Below, in pieces: positions 1-8,591 of a stretch of DNA of 64,000 bases (position 1 is its first letter; each line of letters starts with the position of its first letter). The notes beneath the pieces were generated by a model. It was not told where the DNA came from, ran no database searches, and worked only from the letters and a program-made list of their open reading frames with translations. The DNA is from Lacibacter sediminis (lineage in GTDB: Bacteria > Bacteroidota > Bacteroidia > Chitinophagales > Chitinophagaceae). The DNA lies in the NCBI RefSeq assembly GCF_014168535.1, contig NZ_CP060007.1, positions 1,302,001 to 1,366,000 on the forward strand, written 5' to 3'. The translations under genes and the position numbers were made by a program.

Positions 1-6
1 AAGCTG

Positions 7-1596
7 ATGAACGAAATCTATAATAAACTCACAACGCTTGATTTTGCCATCGTCGCAATTTATTTGATTGCGTTGCTGGTGATTGGTTATGTTGCCAGTT
101 TCCGAAACAAGAAAAAAGATGAAACACTTTTTCTTGCAGGTAATTCGCTCAACTGGTATAACATTGGTTTCAACATGTGGGGAACAAATGTGGGGCCATC
201 ATCTTTACTCGCATTTGCAAGCATTGGATTTTCTGCAGGAATTGTAGGTGGAAACTTTGAATGGTATGCCTTTGTTTTTTTACTGTTACTCGCCATGGTA
301 TTTGCGCCAAGATACATTGCAAGCAAGGTTAGCACCATGCCCGAGTTCATGGGCAAACGTTATGGAAAAAGTTCGCAGGACATTTTAGCAGGCTATGCAC
401 TCATAAAAATTCTGATCAGTTGGTTGAGCCTTGGTTTATTCAGTGGCGGAATTTTGGTGCGACAGATCTTAGGTATACCCATGTGGCAATCAACAATAGT
501 GCTGGTTGCTTTCTCTGGGTTGTTCACTTACATGGGAGGTTTAAAAGCAATTGCAAAAGTGAATGTATTCCAGATGATCTTGTTGATCATTGTTTCACTA
601 GCATTAACATTTATCGGTTTGCAAAAGCTTGGAGGCATCACTGCCTTAGTCGCTAAAACACCCAGCCATTTCTGGAATTTAATACATCCTGCATCCGATC
701 CGGGTTATCCATGGCATGCATTGTTGCTGGGTTATCCTGTATCGGCAGTTGCATTTTTTTGTACTGATCAAAGCATGGTGCAAAGTGTGTTAGGTGCAAA
801 AAATTTAAAGCAGGGACAATTGGGTGTAAACTTTATTGGTTGGTTGAAAGTATTGGCATTGCCGATGTTTATCCTGCCGGGTATTTTGTGTTTTGCATTA
901 TACCCCGATCTCACCGATGATAAATTAGCATACATGACAATGGTGACGAATTTGTTTCCATCGGGTTTAAATGGTTTGGTTATTTGTGTGTTGATCGCTG
1001 TATTGGTCGCAACCATTGGTTCATCGTTAAATGCGTTGAGTACAGTTTTTACAAAAGATATTTATGTAAACAATATCAATCCGCAGGCAACAGTGAAACA
1101 ACAGATCAATGTTGGACGCTATACCGTTATTGCAGGTTGCGTGCTGGCCGTATTAATGGCCATTGCGTTTGATAACATCAAAGGCAAAACCTTGTTTGAT
1201 ATTTTTCAATCGATCTTAGGTTACCTCGCACCGCCATTAGCAGTTACATTTTTGTTGAGTGTATTCTGGAAACGAACCACAAAACTGGCGGTGAACCTGA
1301 TTTTATCAGTTGGCTCTGCATTCAGTTTGTTTGTAGGTATGCTTAATTTATGGATCATACCTCCAGATGCTGCAACAGGAGCAAACACCTGGTGGCCGCA
1401 TTACTTTCTCATTTCGTTTTACATTTTTGCGATCTTGTTTGCAGCGGCTATCATCATTTCCTTACTCGATAAAAATAAAGTAACAGCAGCCATCGAGACA
1501 GCACCTATTCCAAAAACAAGTAAACAGGTAAAAATTCTTTTCGCATTATTAGGACTTGTTATACTAGCCCTCTACATCATTTTTAACGGACATTAA
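7..1596 (+). CDS. Sodium:solute symporter (SSS/SLC5 family)
   Basis: A 529-residue polytopic inner-membrane protein with about 13-14 hydrophobic segments starting near residue 14. The SSS fold is recognisable from the FLAGNSLNW segment after TM1, a glycine/serine-rich stretch (NVGPSSLLAF) in TM2, and the MPEFMGKRYG segment that precedes TM4 in this family. Family members couple Na+ entry to uptake of sugars, uronates or other small solutes. It is the first gene of a run of + strand carbohydrate genes, 8 bases ahead of an MFS sugar porter, so import of a monosaccharide or short oligosaccharide from pectin breakdown is likely (inference). Only six bases of window precede the ATG, so its promoter and any upstream operon genes are not visible. 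Substrate cannot be read from the sequence. Confidence 0.9.
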   Translation: MNEIYNKLTTLDFAIVAIYLIALLVIGYVASFRNKKKDETLFLAGNSLNWYNIGFNMWGTNVGPSSLLAFASIGFSAGIVGGNFEWYAFVFLLLLAMVFAPRYIASKVSTMPEFMGKRYGKSSQDILAGYALIKILISWLSLGLFSGGILVRQILGIPMWQSTIVLVAFSGLFTYMGGLKAIAKVNVFQMILLIIVSLALTFIGLQKLGGITALVAKTPSHFWNLIHPASDPGYPWHALLLGYPVSAVAFFCTDQSMVQSVLGAKNLKQGQLGVNFIGWLKVLALPMFILPGILCFALYPDLTDDKLAYMTMVTNLFPSGLNGLVICVLIAVLVATIGSSLNALSTVFTKDIYVNNINPQATVKQQINVGRYTVIAGCVLAVLMAIAFDNIKGKTLFDIFQSILGYLAPPLAVTFLLSVFWKRTTKLAVNLILSVGSAFSLFVGMLNLWIIPPDAATGANTWWPHYFLISFYIFAILFAAAIIISLLDKNKVTAAIETAPIPKTSKQVKILFALLGLVILALYIIFNGH

Positions 1597-1604
1597 ATAC
1601 ACAT

Positions 1605-2972
1605 ATGGAACTAAAAAAAGGAAGTTTAAAAAGTACGATTGCTGTATCGCTTACAAATTATCTCGATGCCGGCGCAATTGTAGCAGGTGCAAGCGGGTTA
1701 ACGCTTTGGCAAAACTACCTTGGGCTTAACGAAGGGCATCTCGGTTGGCTGAATGCAATCAGCGCTAATGCCTTTGGTGCGGCTATCGGCGCAATTTTCG
1801 GAGGTTTCCTGGCCGACAAATACGGACGAAAAACCATTTACACTTACAATATGCTTGTGTATATGCTGGGGATTGCCATCATCATGTTCACGGTTAATTT
1901 TCCCATGCTGTTGATTGGTTTCCTGGTCACAGGGATTTCAGTGGGAGTGGGTGTTCCTGCCTCATGGACGTATATTTCAGAAAATTCAGAAGTGGGTAAC
2001 CGTGGAAAGAATATGGGTATTTCACAGTTCGCTTGGGGAGTGGGTCCAATGATCATTTTAATTTTAGGAATGCTCCTTGCCCCTGGCAATGCAGATGCTT
2101 CGTCTGGTGTTTTATTTGGGTATGTACAAAAAATTGCTGCGGTATTTATTGGTAACGATGCAGGCGTTGATGCAATCAATGTATTTAGCAGCCGTATTAT
2201 TTTTGGGTCTTTGTTTGTTGTGGCGTTAATCGCATGGACTTTGCAGCGCAAGCTCAATGAATCGAAAGATTGGGAAGAAGCACAAAAAATACAAACCAAG
2301 GAAAAACAACCAAGCGTTTTCGCATCGTTTGGTACTCTTTTTACCAACAAGGTAAATGTTCTGACCATGCTTTTTCTCGCAGGGATTTACATTAGCTGGA
2401 ATATGGTGGCTTCAGTGATGGGGTTCTTTCAGCAACATATTTATGAAACTGCAGGCGGACTTTCCAATGGCGAGGCCAATATGATTACAGCAGTACAATG
2501 GATCGTGATTATTGCGGTAACGTATTTTGGTTTTGCCATGTTGGTTGATAAAGTCAATCAACGCTGGCTTTATGTTTTCGGAACATCAATAGGAATTATA
2601 GCCTGGGGCATACTTATTTTTATAGGAATAAAAAATCATGTAGCACTTTGGACGTTTACCATTCTTTGGGGCATACATGCTGGCATCAGTGTGCAGGCAT
2701 TTTATGCGCTCTGGGCTTCGGAACTTTTTCCTGCTAAATACCGGGCAGCTGCGCAGGGTATAATGTTCTTTGCGGTTAGAAGCATTGCAGCGGTATGGGG
2801 ATTTGGGTTTGTTAATATTTATGGCGAAAACGGAGAAGGATTTTATACCGCAGCGTATATTATGATCGGGCTGCTCATTGTGGCACTCATCATTGGAACA
2901 ATCTGGACACCAAAAACCCAAGGCAAATCATTACAACAAATAACGAAAGAAAGATATGGGGAAGATATTTAG
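1605..2972 (+). CDS. MFS transporter, sugar-porter type
   Basis: A 455-residue major facilitator with about 12 membrane segments. The loop between TM2 and TM3 carries the MFS signature (GGFLADKYGRKT, about residues 66-77), and the second half has a weaker counterpart (WASELFPAKYRAAAQG), as in sugar porters. It begins 8 bases after the symporter stop and is probably translated from the same mRNA. Two different inner-membrane transporters in tandem suggest uptake of two products of the same polymer, for example a neutral sugar and an acidic one (inference). The central cytoplasmic loop is charged and about 60 residues long, as usual for the family. Substrate unknown. Confidence 0.88.
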   Translation: MELKKGSLKSTIAVSLTNYLDAGAIVAGASGLTLWQNYLGLNEGHLGWLNAISANAFGAAIGAIFGGFLADKYGRKTIYTYNMLVYMLGIAIIMFTVNFPMLLIGFLVTGISVGVGVPASWTYISENSEVGNRGKNMGISQFAWGVGPMIILILGMLLAPGNADASSGVLFGYVQKIAAVFIGNDAGVDAINVFSSRIIFGSLFVVALIAWTLQRKLNESKDWEEAQKIQTKEKQPSVFASFGTLFTNKVNVLTMLFLAGIYISWNMVASVMGFFQQHIYETAGGLSNGEANMITAVQWIVIIAVTYFGFAMLVDKVNQRWLYVFGTSIGIIAWGILIFIGIKNHVALWTFTILWGIHAGISVQAFYALWASELFPAKYRAAAQGIMFFAVRSIAAVWGFGFVNIYGENGEGFYTAAYIMIGLLIVALIIGTIWTPKTQGKSLQQITKERYGEDI

Positions 2973-2973
2973 G

Positions 2974-3047
2974 TAGTGAATGCTGCGCTGAATAGCGCAA
3001 GCAAGTAACACGAAGTAGATTACAGCGAAGCAATTAACGTGAAGCGA
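2974..3047 (+). repeat. Intergenic palindrome and short imperfect direct repeats
   Basis: The 75-base gap between the MFS gene and the GH78 gene holds a perfect palindrome TGCGCT-GAAT-AGCGCA (2984-2999). It is followed by imperfect 15-base units starting CGAAGTAGATTACAG and CGAAGCAATTAACGT, then GAAGCGAATGAAC. It resembles a dispersed intergenic element more than a promoter, and no U-tract follows the hairpin, so it is a poor intrinsic terminator. The last unit runs into the start region of the next gene. Confidence 0.5.
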
Positions 3048-5180
3048 ATGAACAACTCTTTTTTACAGCATACTTCTTCTGCAGCAACCTGGATATGGTA
3101 TCCCGGCGATTTTGAAATTGTACTGGCCAACAAAATGCAAAACCGTCGTACCGAACGTGGTACTTTCTTTCCGGTATTCTGGAAAATCGACAATCATTAT
3201 GTGTTGATGGATTTTCATAAAGTGTTTGATGTGCCTGAACAGGAGACAGTAGACATATACGTAGAAGGTGAATACAATGTAAAGCTTGATGGGAAAGCAT
3301 TTGAAGGTAGTCCGAAGCAGATTACAGTTCCTGCAGGTAAACATAAGATCAACATAAAAGTATTTAATCAGGCCAACGTGCCTGCCGTATATGTAAAAGG
3401 AAAAACAATTGTATCGGATGCTACATGGCTGGTAACATTTGAAGACAAGGAATGGATCGATGAAACAGGAAAAGCATCCGACATCTCTGCCACCAAATGG
3501 CTCAATGCAGGCAGCTCGAATTTTAATTCACCCACACAGTTGCCTTCTCAGTTTGCATTGCCTGTAAAAGAACAAACAGCAGTATCGACTGAAAAAGGAG
3601 AAAACTCCATGCTGGTTGATTTTGGAAAAGAAACATTTGGTTTCATCAAACTGCACGGATTAAAAGGCAAAGGCAATCTTTCTGTTTATTATGGTGAATC
3701 AAAGGAAGAAGCATTGTCAACCGAACATTGCGAAACATTGGATAGAGTAAAAGTAAACAGTACAGAAAAGAAAGATCAAACGATGGAACTGTCGAAAGCT
3801 TATCGTTTTGTAAATGTGCAATACGATGAAGCTGTAACACTCGATTCAGTTTCGATGCTGTATGAATATGCAGATGTAAAAGAACAGGGGAGTTTTACCT
3901 GTAACGATGAAGAGATCAACCGCATCTATGACGTAGCAAAATATACATTTGAATTAAACACAAGAGAATTTTTCATTGATGGCATTAAACGTGATCGCTG
4001 GATATGGAGTGGTGATGCTTACCAGAGCTATCTCATGAATTATTATCTGTACTTCGATAGCGAAACAGTAAAACGTACAACGTATGCATTGCGGGGTAAA
4101 GATCCGGTAACTGGTCACATCAACACCATTATGGATTATACCTTTTTCTGGTTCCTCGGCATTTATGATTATTATCTCTACACTGGTGATAAGCATTTTA
4201 TTGCACAGAATTACGATCGCATGAAAACGCTGATGGACTATGTGTTGGCAAGAAGAAACAAAGATGGTTTAATGGAATGGATGTCCGGTGACTGGATCTT
4301 TATTGACTGGGCTGCTGGTCTCAGCAAAAAAGGTGAAGTGAGTTTTGAACAGTTACTGTTTGCACGCAGTCTTGAAACAATGGCTCTTTGTGCAAACATT
4401 GTTGATGATAAAGATGCAGCAACACAATACAACACACTGGCTGCTGATATACGCAAAAAACTTTTCGACATTTACTGGAACGATCAGAAGCAGGCGTTGG
4501 TGCACAGCCGTATTGATGGAAAGCAAACAGACAACGTTACACGTTACGCCAATATGTTTTCCATCTTCTTTGATTATTTCAATCAGCAGCAAAAAGAGGC
4601 CGTGAAGAAATCTGTATTGTTAAATGACCAGATTCAAAAAATCACCACACCCTACATGCGTTTCTATGAACTGGAAGCATTGTGTGCAATGGATGAACAA
4701 TCCTATGTGCTAAAAGAAATGAAAGATTACTGGGGTGGCATGTTGAAACGGGGTGCAACGTCTTTCTGGGAAGAGTATAATCCAACTAAAACCGGAACAG
4801 AACATTATGAGATGTATGGCAGAGAGTTTGGAAAAAGTTTATGTCATGCATGGGGAGCAAGTCCTTTGTACCTTTTAGGTAAATATTACCTTGGGGTAAA
4901 ACCAACAGCACCCGGATATGCAACGTACAGCGTTGAACCAAATCTTGGTGGCTTGCAATGGATGCAGGGTAAAGTGCCCACGCCGAATGGAAATATTGAG
5001 TTGCATGTAACCAAAGAACAAGTGAAGATAAAAGCAGCAGCCGGCGCAGGAACAGTTGTATTGAAAAGTAAAACTCAACCTACAGGTAATAATATTTCAA
5101 CAGTTGCAAAAGAAAACGGTGTGTATGAAATTGCTGTGAACCCGGGATCAGAATATGTTATCAATTATAAAGCAGAGTAA
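3048..5180 (+). CDS. GH78-like alpha-L-rhamnosidase, no signal peptide
   Basis: About 710 residues with an N-terminal beta-sandwich region and a central (alpha/alpha)6 barrel. The catalytic-region motif DGIKRDRWIWSGDA begins at D311 and a C-terminal TSFWEEYNP carries E575/E576, both as in GH78 enzymes that remove terminal alpha-L-rhamnose. I chose ATG 3048; a GTG at 3039 in the same frame is the alternative. Neither start gives a signal peptide or lipobox, unlike nearly all other glycosidases of this operon, so this enzyme should act in the cytoplasm on imported rhamnosides. It follows two inner-membrane transporters and ends one base before the GH127 start codon. Family assignment is by motif and fold order; substrate specificity is not shown. 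Confidence 0.82.
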   Translation: MNNSFLQHTSSAATWIWYPGDFEIVLANKMQNRRTERGTFFPVFWKIDNHYVLMDFHKVFDVPEQETVDIYVEGEYNVKLDGKAFEGSPKQITVPAGKHKINIKVFNQANVPAVYVKGKTIVSDATWLVTFEDKEWIDETGKASDISATKWLNAGSSNFNSPTQLPSQFALPVKEQTAVSTEKGENSMLVDFGKETFGFIKLHGLKGKGNLSVYYGESKEEALSTEHCETLDRVKVNSTEKKDQTMELSKAYRFVNVQYDEAVTLDSVSMLYEYADVKEQGSFTCNDEEINRIYDVAKYTFELNTREFFIDGIKRDRWIWSGDAYQSYLMNYYLYFDSETVKRTTYALRGKDPVTGHINTIMDYTFFWFLGIYDYYLYTGDKHFIAQNYDRMKTLMDYVLARRNKDGLMEWMSGDWIFIDWAAGLSKKGEVSFEQLLFARSLETMALCANIVDDKDAATQYNTLAADIRKKLFDIYWNDQKQALVHSRIDGKQTDNVTRYANMFSIFFDYFNQQQKEAVKKSVLLNDQIQKITTPYMRFYELEALCAMDEQSYVLKEMKDYWGGMLKRGATSFWEEYNPTKTGTEHYEMYGREFGKSLCHAWGASPLYLLGKYYLGVKPTAPGYATYSVEPNLGGLQWMQGKVPTPNGNIELHVTKEQVKIKAAAGAGTVVLKSKTQPTGNNISTVAKENGVYEIAVNPGSEYVINYKAE

Positions 5181-5181
5181 A

Positions 5182-7188
5182 ATGAAACGTGTAAGTGCAT
5201 TTTTAATTGGAGCTGTTGCGTTTTTCAATCAGGCAAACGCACAAACAAGTCTTGTAAACACACAAGGCAGCAGCTATGCAAAACTCACCGGAGTCGGCAT
5301 CAGTGATGTTAGCTGGACAAAAGGTTTCTGGGCCGAACGTTTTGCAGTTTGTCGTGATGCCATGTTGCCACAACTGTGGCAAACCTATACCAGTAAGGAT
5401 ATCTGTTATTCATTTCAGAATTTCAGAGTGGCTGCAGGTTTAGATACAGGTCGCTTTCGTGGCCCATCGTTTCATGATGGTGATTTTTACAAGACACTGG
5501 AAGCGGTAGCAGCAATGTATGCATCAACCAAAGACCCGAAATTAGAAAAGTGGATGGATGAAGCGATTGCTGTAATCGGCAAAGCACAGAAAGACGACGG
5601 CTATATTTATACCAAGAACATCATCGAACAAAAGAAAACAGGTAAAGACAAAATGTTTGATGATCAATTGAGTTTTGAAGCATACAATTTCGGTCACTTA
5701 ATGACTGCGGCCTGTGTGCATTACCGTGCAACAGGCAAAACAACATTATTGAATATCGCAAAGAAAGCTGCCGACTTCCTGATCGGTTTTTATAAAGCAG
5801 CAACACCGGAACTGGCACGTAATGCCATTTGCCCTTCACACTATATGGGGTTGACAGAACTCTATCGCACAACAAACGATAAAAAATATTTGGATCTTGT
5901 TATTCATCTTATCAACATCCGTGGTACGGTTGAAGGAACAGATGATAACAGCGACCGTGCACCTTTTCGTGAAATGAATAAAGTGGTTGGTCATGCAGTG
6001 CGTGCCAACTATTTGTTTGCAGGTGTTGCTGATGTATATGCAGAAACAGGCGATGCAACCTTGATGAATACCTTAAATAAAATGTGGAGCAATGTCATCA
6101 ATACAAAAATGTATATCACAGGCGGTTGCGGCGCCTTGTATGATGGAGTGAGTGTGGATGGTACAGCGTACAAACCTGATACGGTGCAGAAAGTGCATCA
6201 ATCATACGGAAGAGATTATCAGTTGCCGAACTTCAGTGCACATAACGAAACCTGTGCGAACATTGGTAATGTGTTGTGGAACTGGCGCATGTTTTTGTTA
6301 ACCGGCGAAACCAAGTATGCAGATATTGTAGAACTCACTTTGTACAACAGCGTGTTGAGTGGAGTAAGTATGGATGGTTCAAAATACTTCTATACAAATC
6401 CGCTTGCAGCAACTGCTGATTATCCTTATCATCTGCGTTGGGAAGGTGGACGTATTCCTTATATCAGCAAATCAAATTGTTGTCCGCCGAATGTGGTGCG
6501 TACGATAGCAGAAGTAAATAATTATATGTACAGTGTTGGCGAGAAGGGTTTGTACGTAAACATGTACGGAGGAAATGTATTGGCAACAGCGTTGCACGAT
6601 GGAACAAAAATAAAACTGGAACAGACCACGAATTATCCATGGAGTGGAGCCGTTGCAATGAATGTAAAAGAACTGTCGAAGAAAAATACAAAACTGTTCC
6701 TGCGTATTCCGGGTTGGTGTAAGAATTATATCCTGAAACAAAATGGAAAGTTGGTTACTTCAAAAGCTGTGAATGGGTTTGTTGAAGTATCGATCAATGC
6801 AAATGATAAAATGGAACTGAACATGGATATGCCTGCGACATTGATTGAAAGCAATCCAATGGTGGAAGAAACAAGAAACCAGGTAACGGTGAAGCGTGGG
6901 CCTGTTGTGTATTGCCTTGAGTCAAGTGATCTGCCTCAACAAAAAGTATTTGATGTGGTCATTCCTGCAAACATTAAACTGCAACCCGTAGCAATGAAAA
7001 TTGTTGACGGCAATGTGATGGCATTAACAGGTGAAGCAAGATTGCTTGATCAGAATCAATGGAACAACACATTATATAAAGAAGTGAATACAAAACTCAA
7101 ACCGGTCACCATTAAACTCATTCCTTATTATGCATGGGCCAACCGTGGTAAATCGGATATGACAGTTTGGTTGCCGCTGATGAGATAG
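5182..7188 (+). CDS. GH127/DUF1680 beta-L-arabinofuranosidase-like enzyme
   Basis: A 668-residue protein from ATG 5182, chosen over an in-frame ATG at 5155 because it removes the overlap with GH78 and gives a clean signal peptide (MKRVSAFLIGAVAFFNQANA). The DUF1680 (alpha/alpha)6 barrel has the thiol/zinc centre of GH127: E356 and C358 in HNETCANIG and the pair C433-C434 in SNCCPPN. The spacing matches the Glu-Cys...Cys-Cys ligand set known for this family, where the first of the paired Cys is the nucleophile. The position 16 residues before E356, where GH127 beta-L-arabinofuranosidases have the acid/base Glu, appears to be Gln (Q340 in VHQSYGRDYQLPN). This may define a subfamily with another substrate. 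A periplasmic role in pectin side-chain breakdown is likely. Confidence 0.85.
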   Translation: MKRVSAFLIGAVAFFNQANAQTSLVNTQGSSYAKLTGVGISDVSWTKGFWAERFAVCRDAMLPQLWQTYTSKDICYSFQNFRVAAGLDTGRFRGPSFHDGDFYKTLEAVAAMYASTKDPKLEKWMDEAIAVIGKAQKDDGYIYTKNIIEQKKTGKDKMFDDQLSFEAYNFGHLMTAACVHYRATGKTTLLNIAKKAADFLIGFYKAATPELARNAICPSHYMGLTELYRTTNDKKYLDLVIHLINIRGTVEGTDDNSDRAPFREMNKVVGHAVRANYLFAGVADVYAETGDATLMNTLNKMWSNVINTKMYITGGCGALYDGVSVDGTAYKPDTVQKVHQSYGRDYQLPNFSAHNETCANIGNVLWNWRMFLLTGETKYADIVELTLYNSVLSGVSMDGSKYFYTNPLAATADYPYHLRWEGGRIPYISKSNCCPPNVVRTIAEVNNYMYSVGEKGLYVNMYGGNVLATALHDGTKIKLEQTTNYPWSGAVAMNVKELSKKNTKLFLRIPGWCKNYILKQNGKLVTSKAVNGFVEVSINANDKMELNMDMPATLIESNPMVEETRNQVTVKRGPVVYCLESSDLPQQKVFDVVIPANIKLQPVAMKIVDGNVMALTGEARLLDQNQWNNTLYKEVNTKLKPVTIKLIPYYAWANRGKSDMTVWLPLMR

Positions 7189-7217
7189 AGCCCCCTAAAT
7201 CCCCCGAAGGGGGACTT
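7189..7217 (+). repeat. Palindromic dispersed-type repeat (CCCCCGAAGGGGG)
   Basis: Directly after the GH127 stop lies a C-rich then G-rich element with the perfect inverted core TCCCCC-GAA-GGGGGA (about 7200-7214). Elements of this make-up are common between genes in Bacteroidota. A second, related element lies 50 bases downstream inside the next gene. There is no U-run after the hairpin. Confidence 0.65.
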
Positions 7218-7234
7218 ATTAAAATCTTGAGTAA

Positions 7235-8533
7235 ATGGAGAATAATAAAAATATCGGAGGCTTACAAAGCCCCTCCTTTGGAGGGGTTGGGGAGGCTATT
7301 ACAGCAACATATTATATCGAAACACCGTATGCACCGGAAAAGGCCGCAGCGGTATTGGCAGGTGAGCAATCATCAGGCACATTTGTAGCAGTGCCCGGTG
7401 AAACAGAAGAATTGAAACAACGTTTTGCTGCAAGAGTGGAATCGGTTGAAGTATTGGAAACAGTGAATGAACCAGCGATTCCCGGTGCAACAAGTAAAGA
7501 TGGAAAGTATCATCGTGCCATTGTGAAAGTATCCTGGAGCATTGAAAATTTTGGAACGAATCTTCCGGTGATGGTTTCAACCTTACAGGGAAATCTTTAT
7601 GAGATCACACAATTCACCGGTTTAAAGTTGATGGATATTGAATTGCCTGCATCGTTCAGCGATCAATTCAAAGGGCCTGCATTTGGTATTGAAGGTTGCA
7701 GACAGTTAACAGGTGTGCAAGGTCGTCCTTTGATTGGCACCATCATCAAACCATCTATTGGTTTAACACCTGATCAAACTGCTGCAATGGTGAAAACATT
7801 GGCTGAAGCAGGAATTGATTTTGTAAAAGATGATGAATTGCTTTCGTCTTCAGGCAACTCCAGTTTCAATGATCGTGTGGATGCAGTGATGAAAGTGATC
7901 AATGCACATGCAGATAAAACGGGCAAGAAAGTGATGTATGCATTCAACATCAGTGGAGAGGTAGATGAAATGCTGCAACGTTATGAAAAGATCGTCAACA
8001 GTGGTGGCACCTGTGCCATGATCAGTATTAACAGTGTTGGATTGGCAGGTGCAAAAAGAATCATGGATCAACGACAGCTCGCCATTCATGCACATCGTAA
8101 TGGTTGGGGTATGATGACAAGACATCCGTTGCTGGGTATCGATTACAAAGCCTATCAAAAAGTATGGCGATTGGCAGGTGCCGATCAAATGCATGTAAAT
8201 GGCATACAAAATAAATTCTGGGAGAGTGATGATAGTGTTGTGGCGTCAATTGAAGCTTGCTTAACAAAGATGTTTGATCATAAGACCGTGTTGCCGGTTG
8301 TGTCGTCTGGGCAGTGGGGCGGACAGGCATTTGAAACATACCGCAGAACAAAAACAGTTGATCTGTTGTACATGGCAGGTGGCGGTATTATGGCACATCC
8401 CATGGGAGCAGCAGCAGGTGTGGTTGCATTGCAACAGGCATGGAAAGCAGCAGTTGATGGATTGACATTGGAAGAAGCAGCGAAGCAGTATAAAGAGTTT
8501 GCAGCAGCAGTTGAAAAATTTGGAAAGAAATAG
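7235..8533 (+). CDS. RuBisCO-like protein (form IV type; candidate 3-oxo-isoapionate-4-phosphate decarboxylase or transcarboxylase/hydrolase)
   Basis: A 432-residue RuBisCO large-subunit-family protein. Active-site elements of the TIM barrel are present: K172 in IIKPSIGL, the carbamylation and Mg2+ triad K198-D199-D200-E201 in FVKDDE, H287-R288, a loop-6 lysine K327 in QNKFWE, S357/S358, and phosphate-binding G382-G384 in AGGGIMAHPMG. It therefore probably binds Mg2+ and a phosphorylated ketose-like substrate and forms an enediolate. It is next to a DUF1537 kinase. That pairing is known from D-apionate catabolism, where RuBisCO-like proteins decarboxylate 3-oxo-isoapionate 4-phosphate or split it to 3-phosphoglycerate and glycolate. 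No phosphoribulokinase or small subunit is nearby, so CO2 fixation is unlikely. The family fold begins near residue 21; residues 9-20 come from an inserted palindromic repeat. The ATG at 7235 is the only good start, since the next Met is residue 113. Confidence 0.88.
   Translation: MENNKNIGGLQSPSFGGVGEAITATYYIETPYAPEKAAAVLAGEQSSGTFVAVPGETEELKQRFAARVESVEVLETVNEPAIPGATSKDGKYHRAIVKVSWSIENFGTNLPVMVSTLQGNLYEITQFTGLKLMDIELPASFSDQFKGPAFGIEGCRQLTGVQGRPLIGTIIKPSIGLTPDQTAAMVKTLAEAGIDFVKDDELLSSSGNSSFNDRVDAVMKVINAHADKTGKKVMYAFNISGEVDEMLQRYEKIVNSGGTCAMISINSVGLAGAKRIMDQRQLAIHAHRNGWGMMTRHPLLGIDYKAYQKVWRLAGADQMHVNGIQNKFWESDDSVVASIEACLTKMFDHKTVLPVVSSGQWGGQAFETYRRTKTVDLLYMAGGGIMAHPMGAAAGVVALQQAWKAAVDGLTLEEAAKQYKEFAAAVEKFGKK
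7268..7297 (+). repeat. Palindromic repeat inside the RuBisCO-like gene
   Basis: A perfect inverted repeat CCCCTCC-TTT-GGAGGGG followed by TTGGGGAGGCT. It is translated in frame as the SPSFGGVGEA segment (about residues 12-21) of the RuBisCO-like protein. The make-up matches a repeat type common between Bacteroidota genes; finding it inside a reading frame is unusual. Confidence 0.75.
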
Positions 8534-8544
8534 TTGAACAAACC

Positions 8545-8570
8545 CCGTCAGCGGTTGAAAACCCTGACGG
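8545..8570 (+). repeat. Intergenic hairpin repeat between RuBisCO-like gene and kinase
   Basis: CCGTCAG (8545-8551), one bulged C, GGTT, loop GAA, AACC, then CTGACGG (8564-8570): an 11-bp stem broken by one bulge. It lies 11 bases after the RuBisCO-like stop and 21 bases before the kinase GTG. It could tune expression between the two genes or be a dispersed repeat. A related GCGGTTGAAAACCC string occurs at about 49914. Confidence 0.6.
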
Positions 8571-8591
8571 CGGTTGTTGATATAAGTTGAA

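Noticed and set aside
1844..2368. 174-residue minus-strand frame inside the MFS gene
   Set aside because: A shadow of the MFS coding strand with no start context and no recognisable domain; the MFS motifs on the + strand are clear.
7167..7388. 73-residue + strand frame over the RuBisCO-like start with a KAPPLEGLGRLL segment
   Set aside because: It is the same palindromic repeat read in another frame and overlaps the well-supported RuBisCO-like gene.
7235..8533. Possible CO2-fixing RuBisCO
   Set aside because: No small subunit, phosphoribulokinase or other Calvin-cycle gene is nearby, and a DUF1537 kinase and sugar-acid genes are; a RuBisCO-like role fits better.
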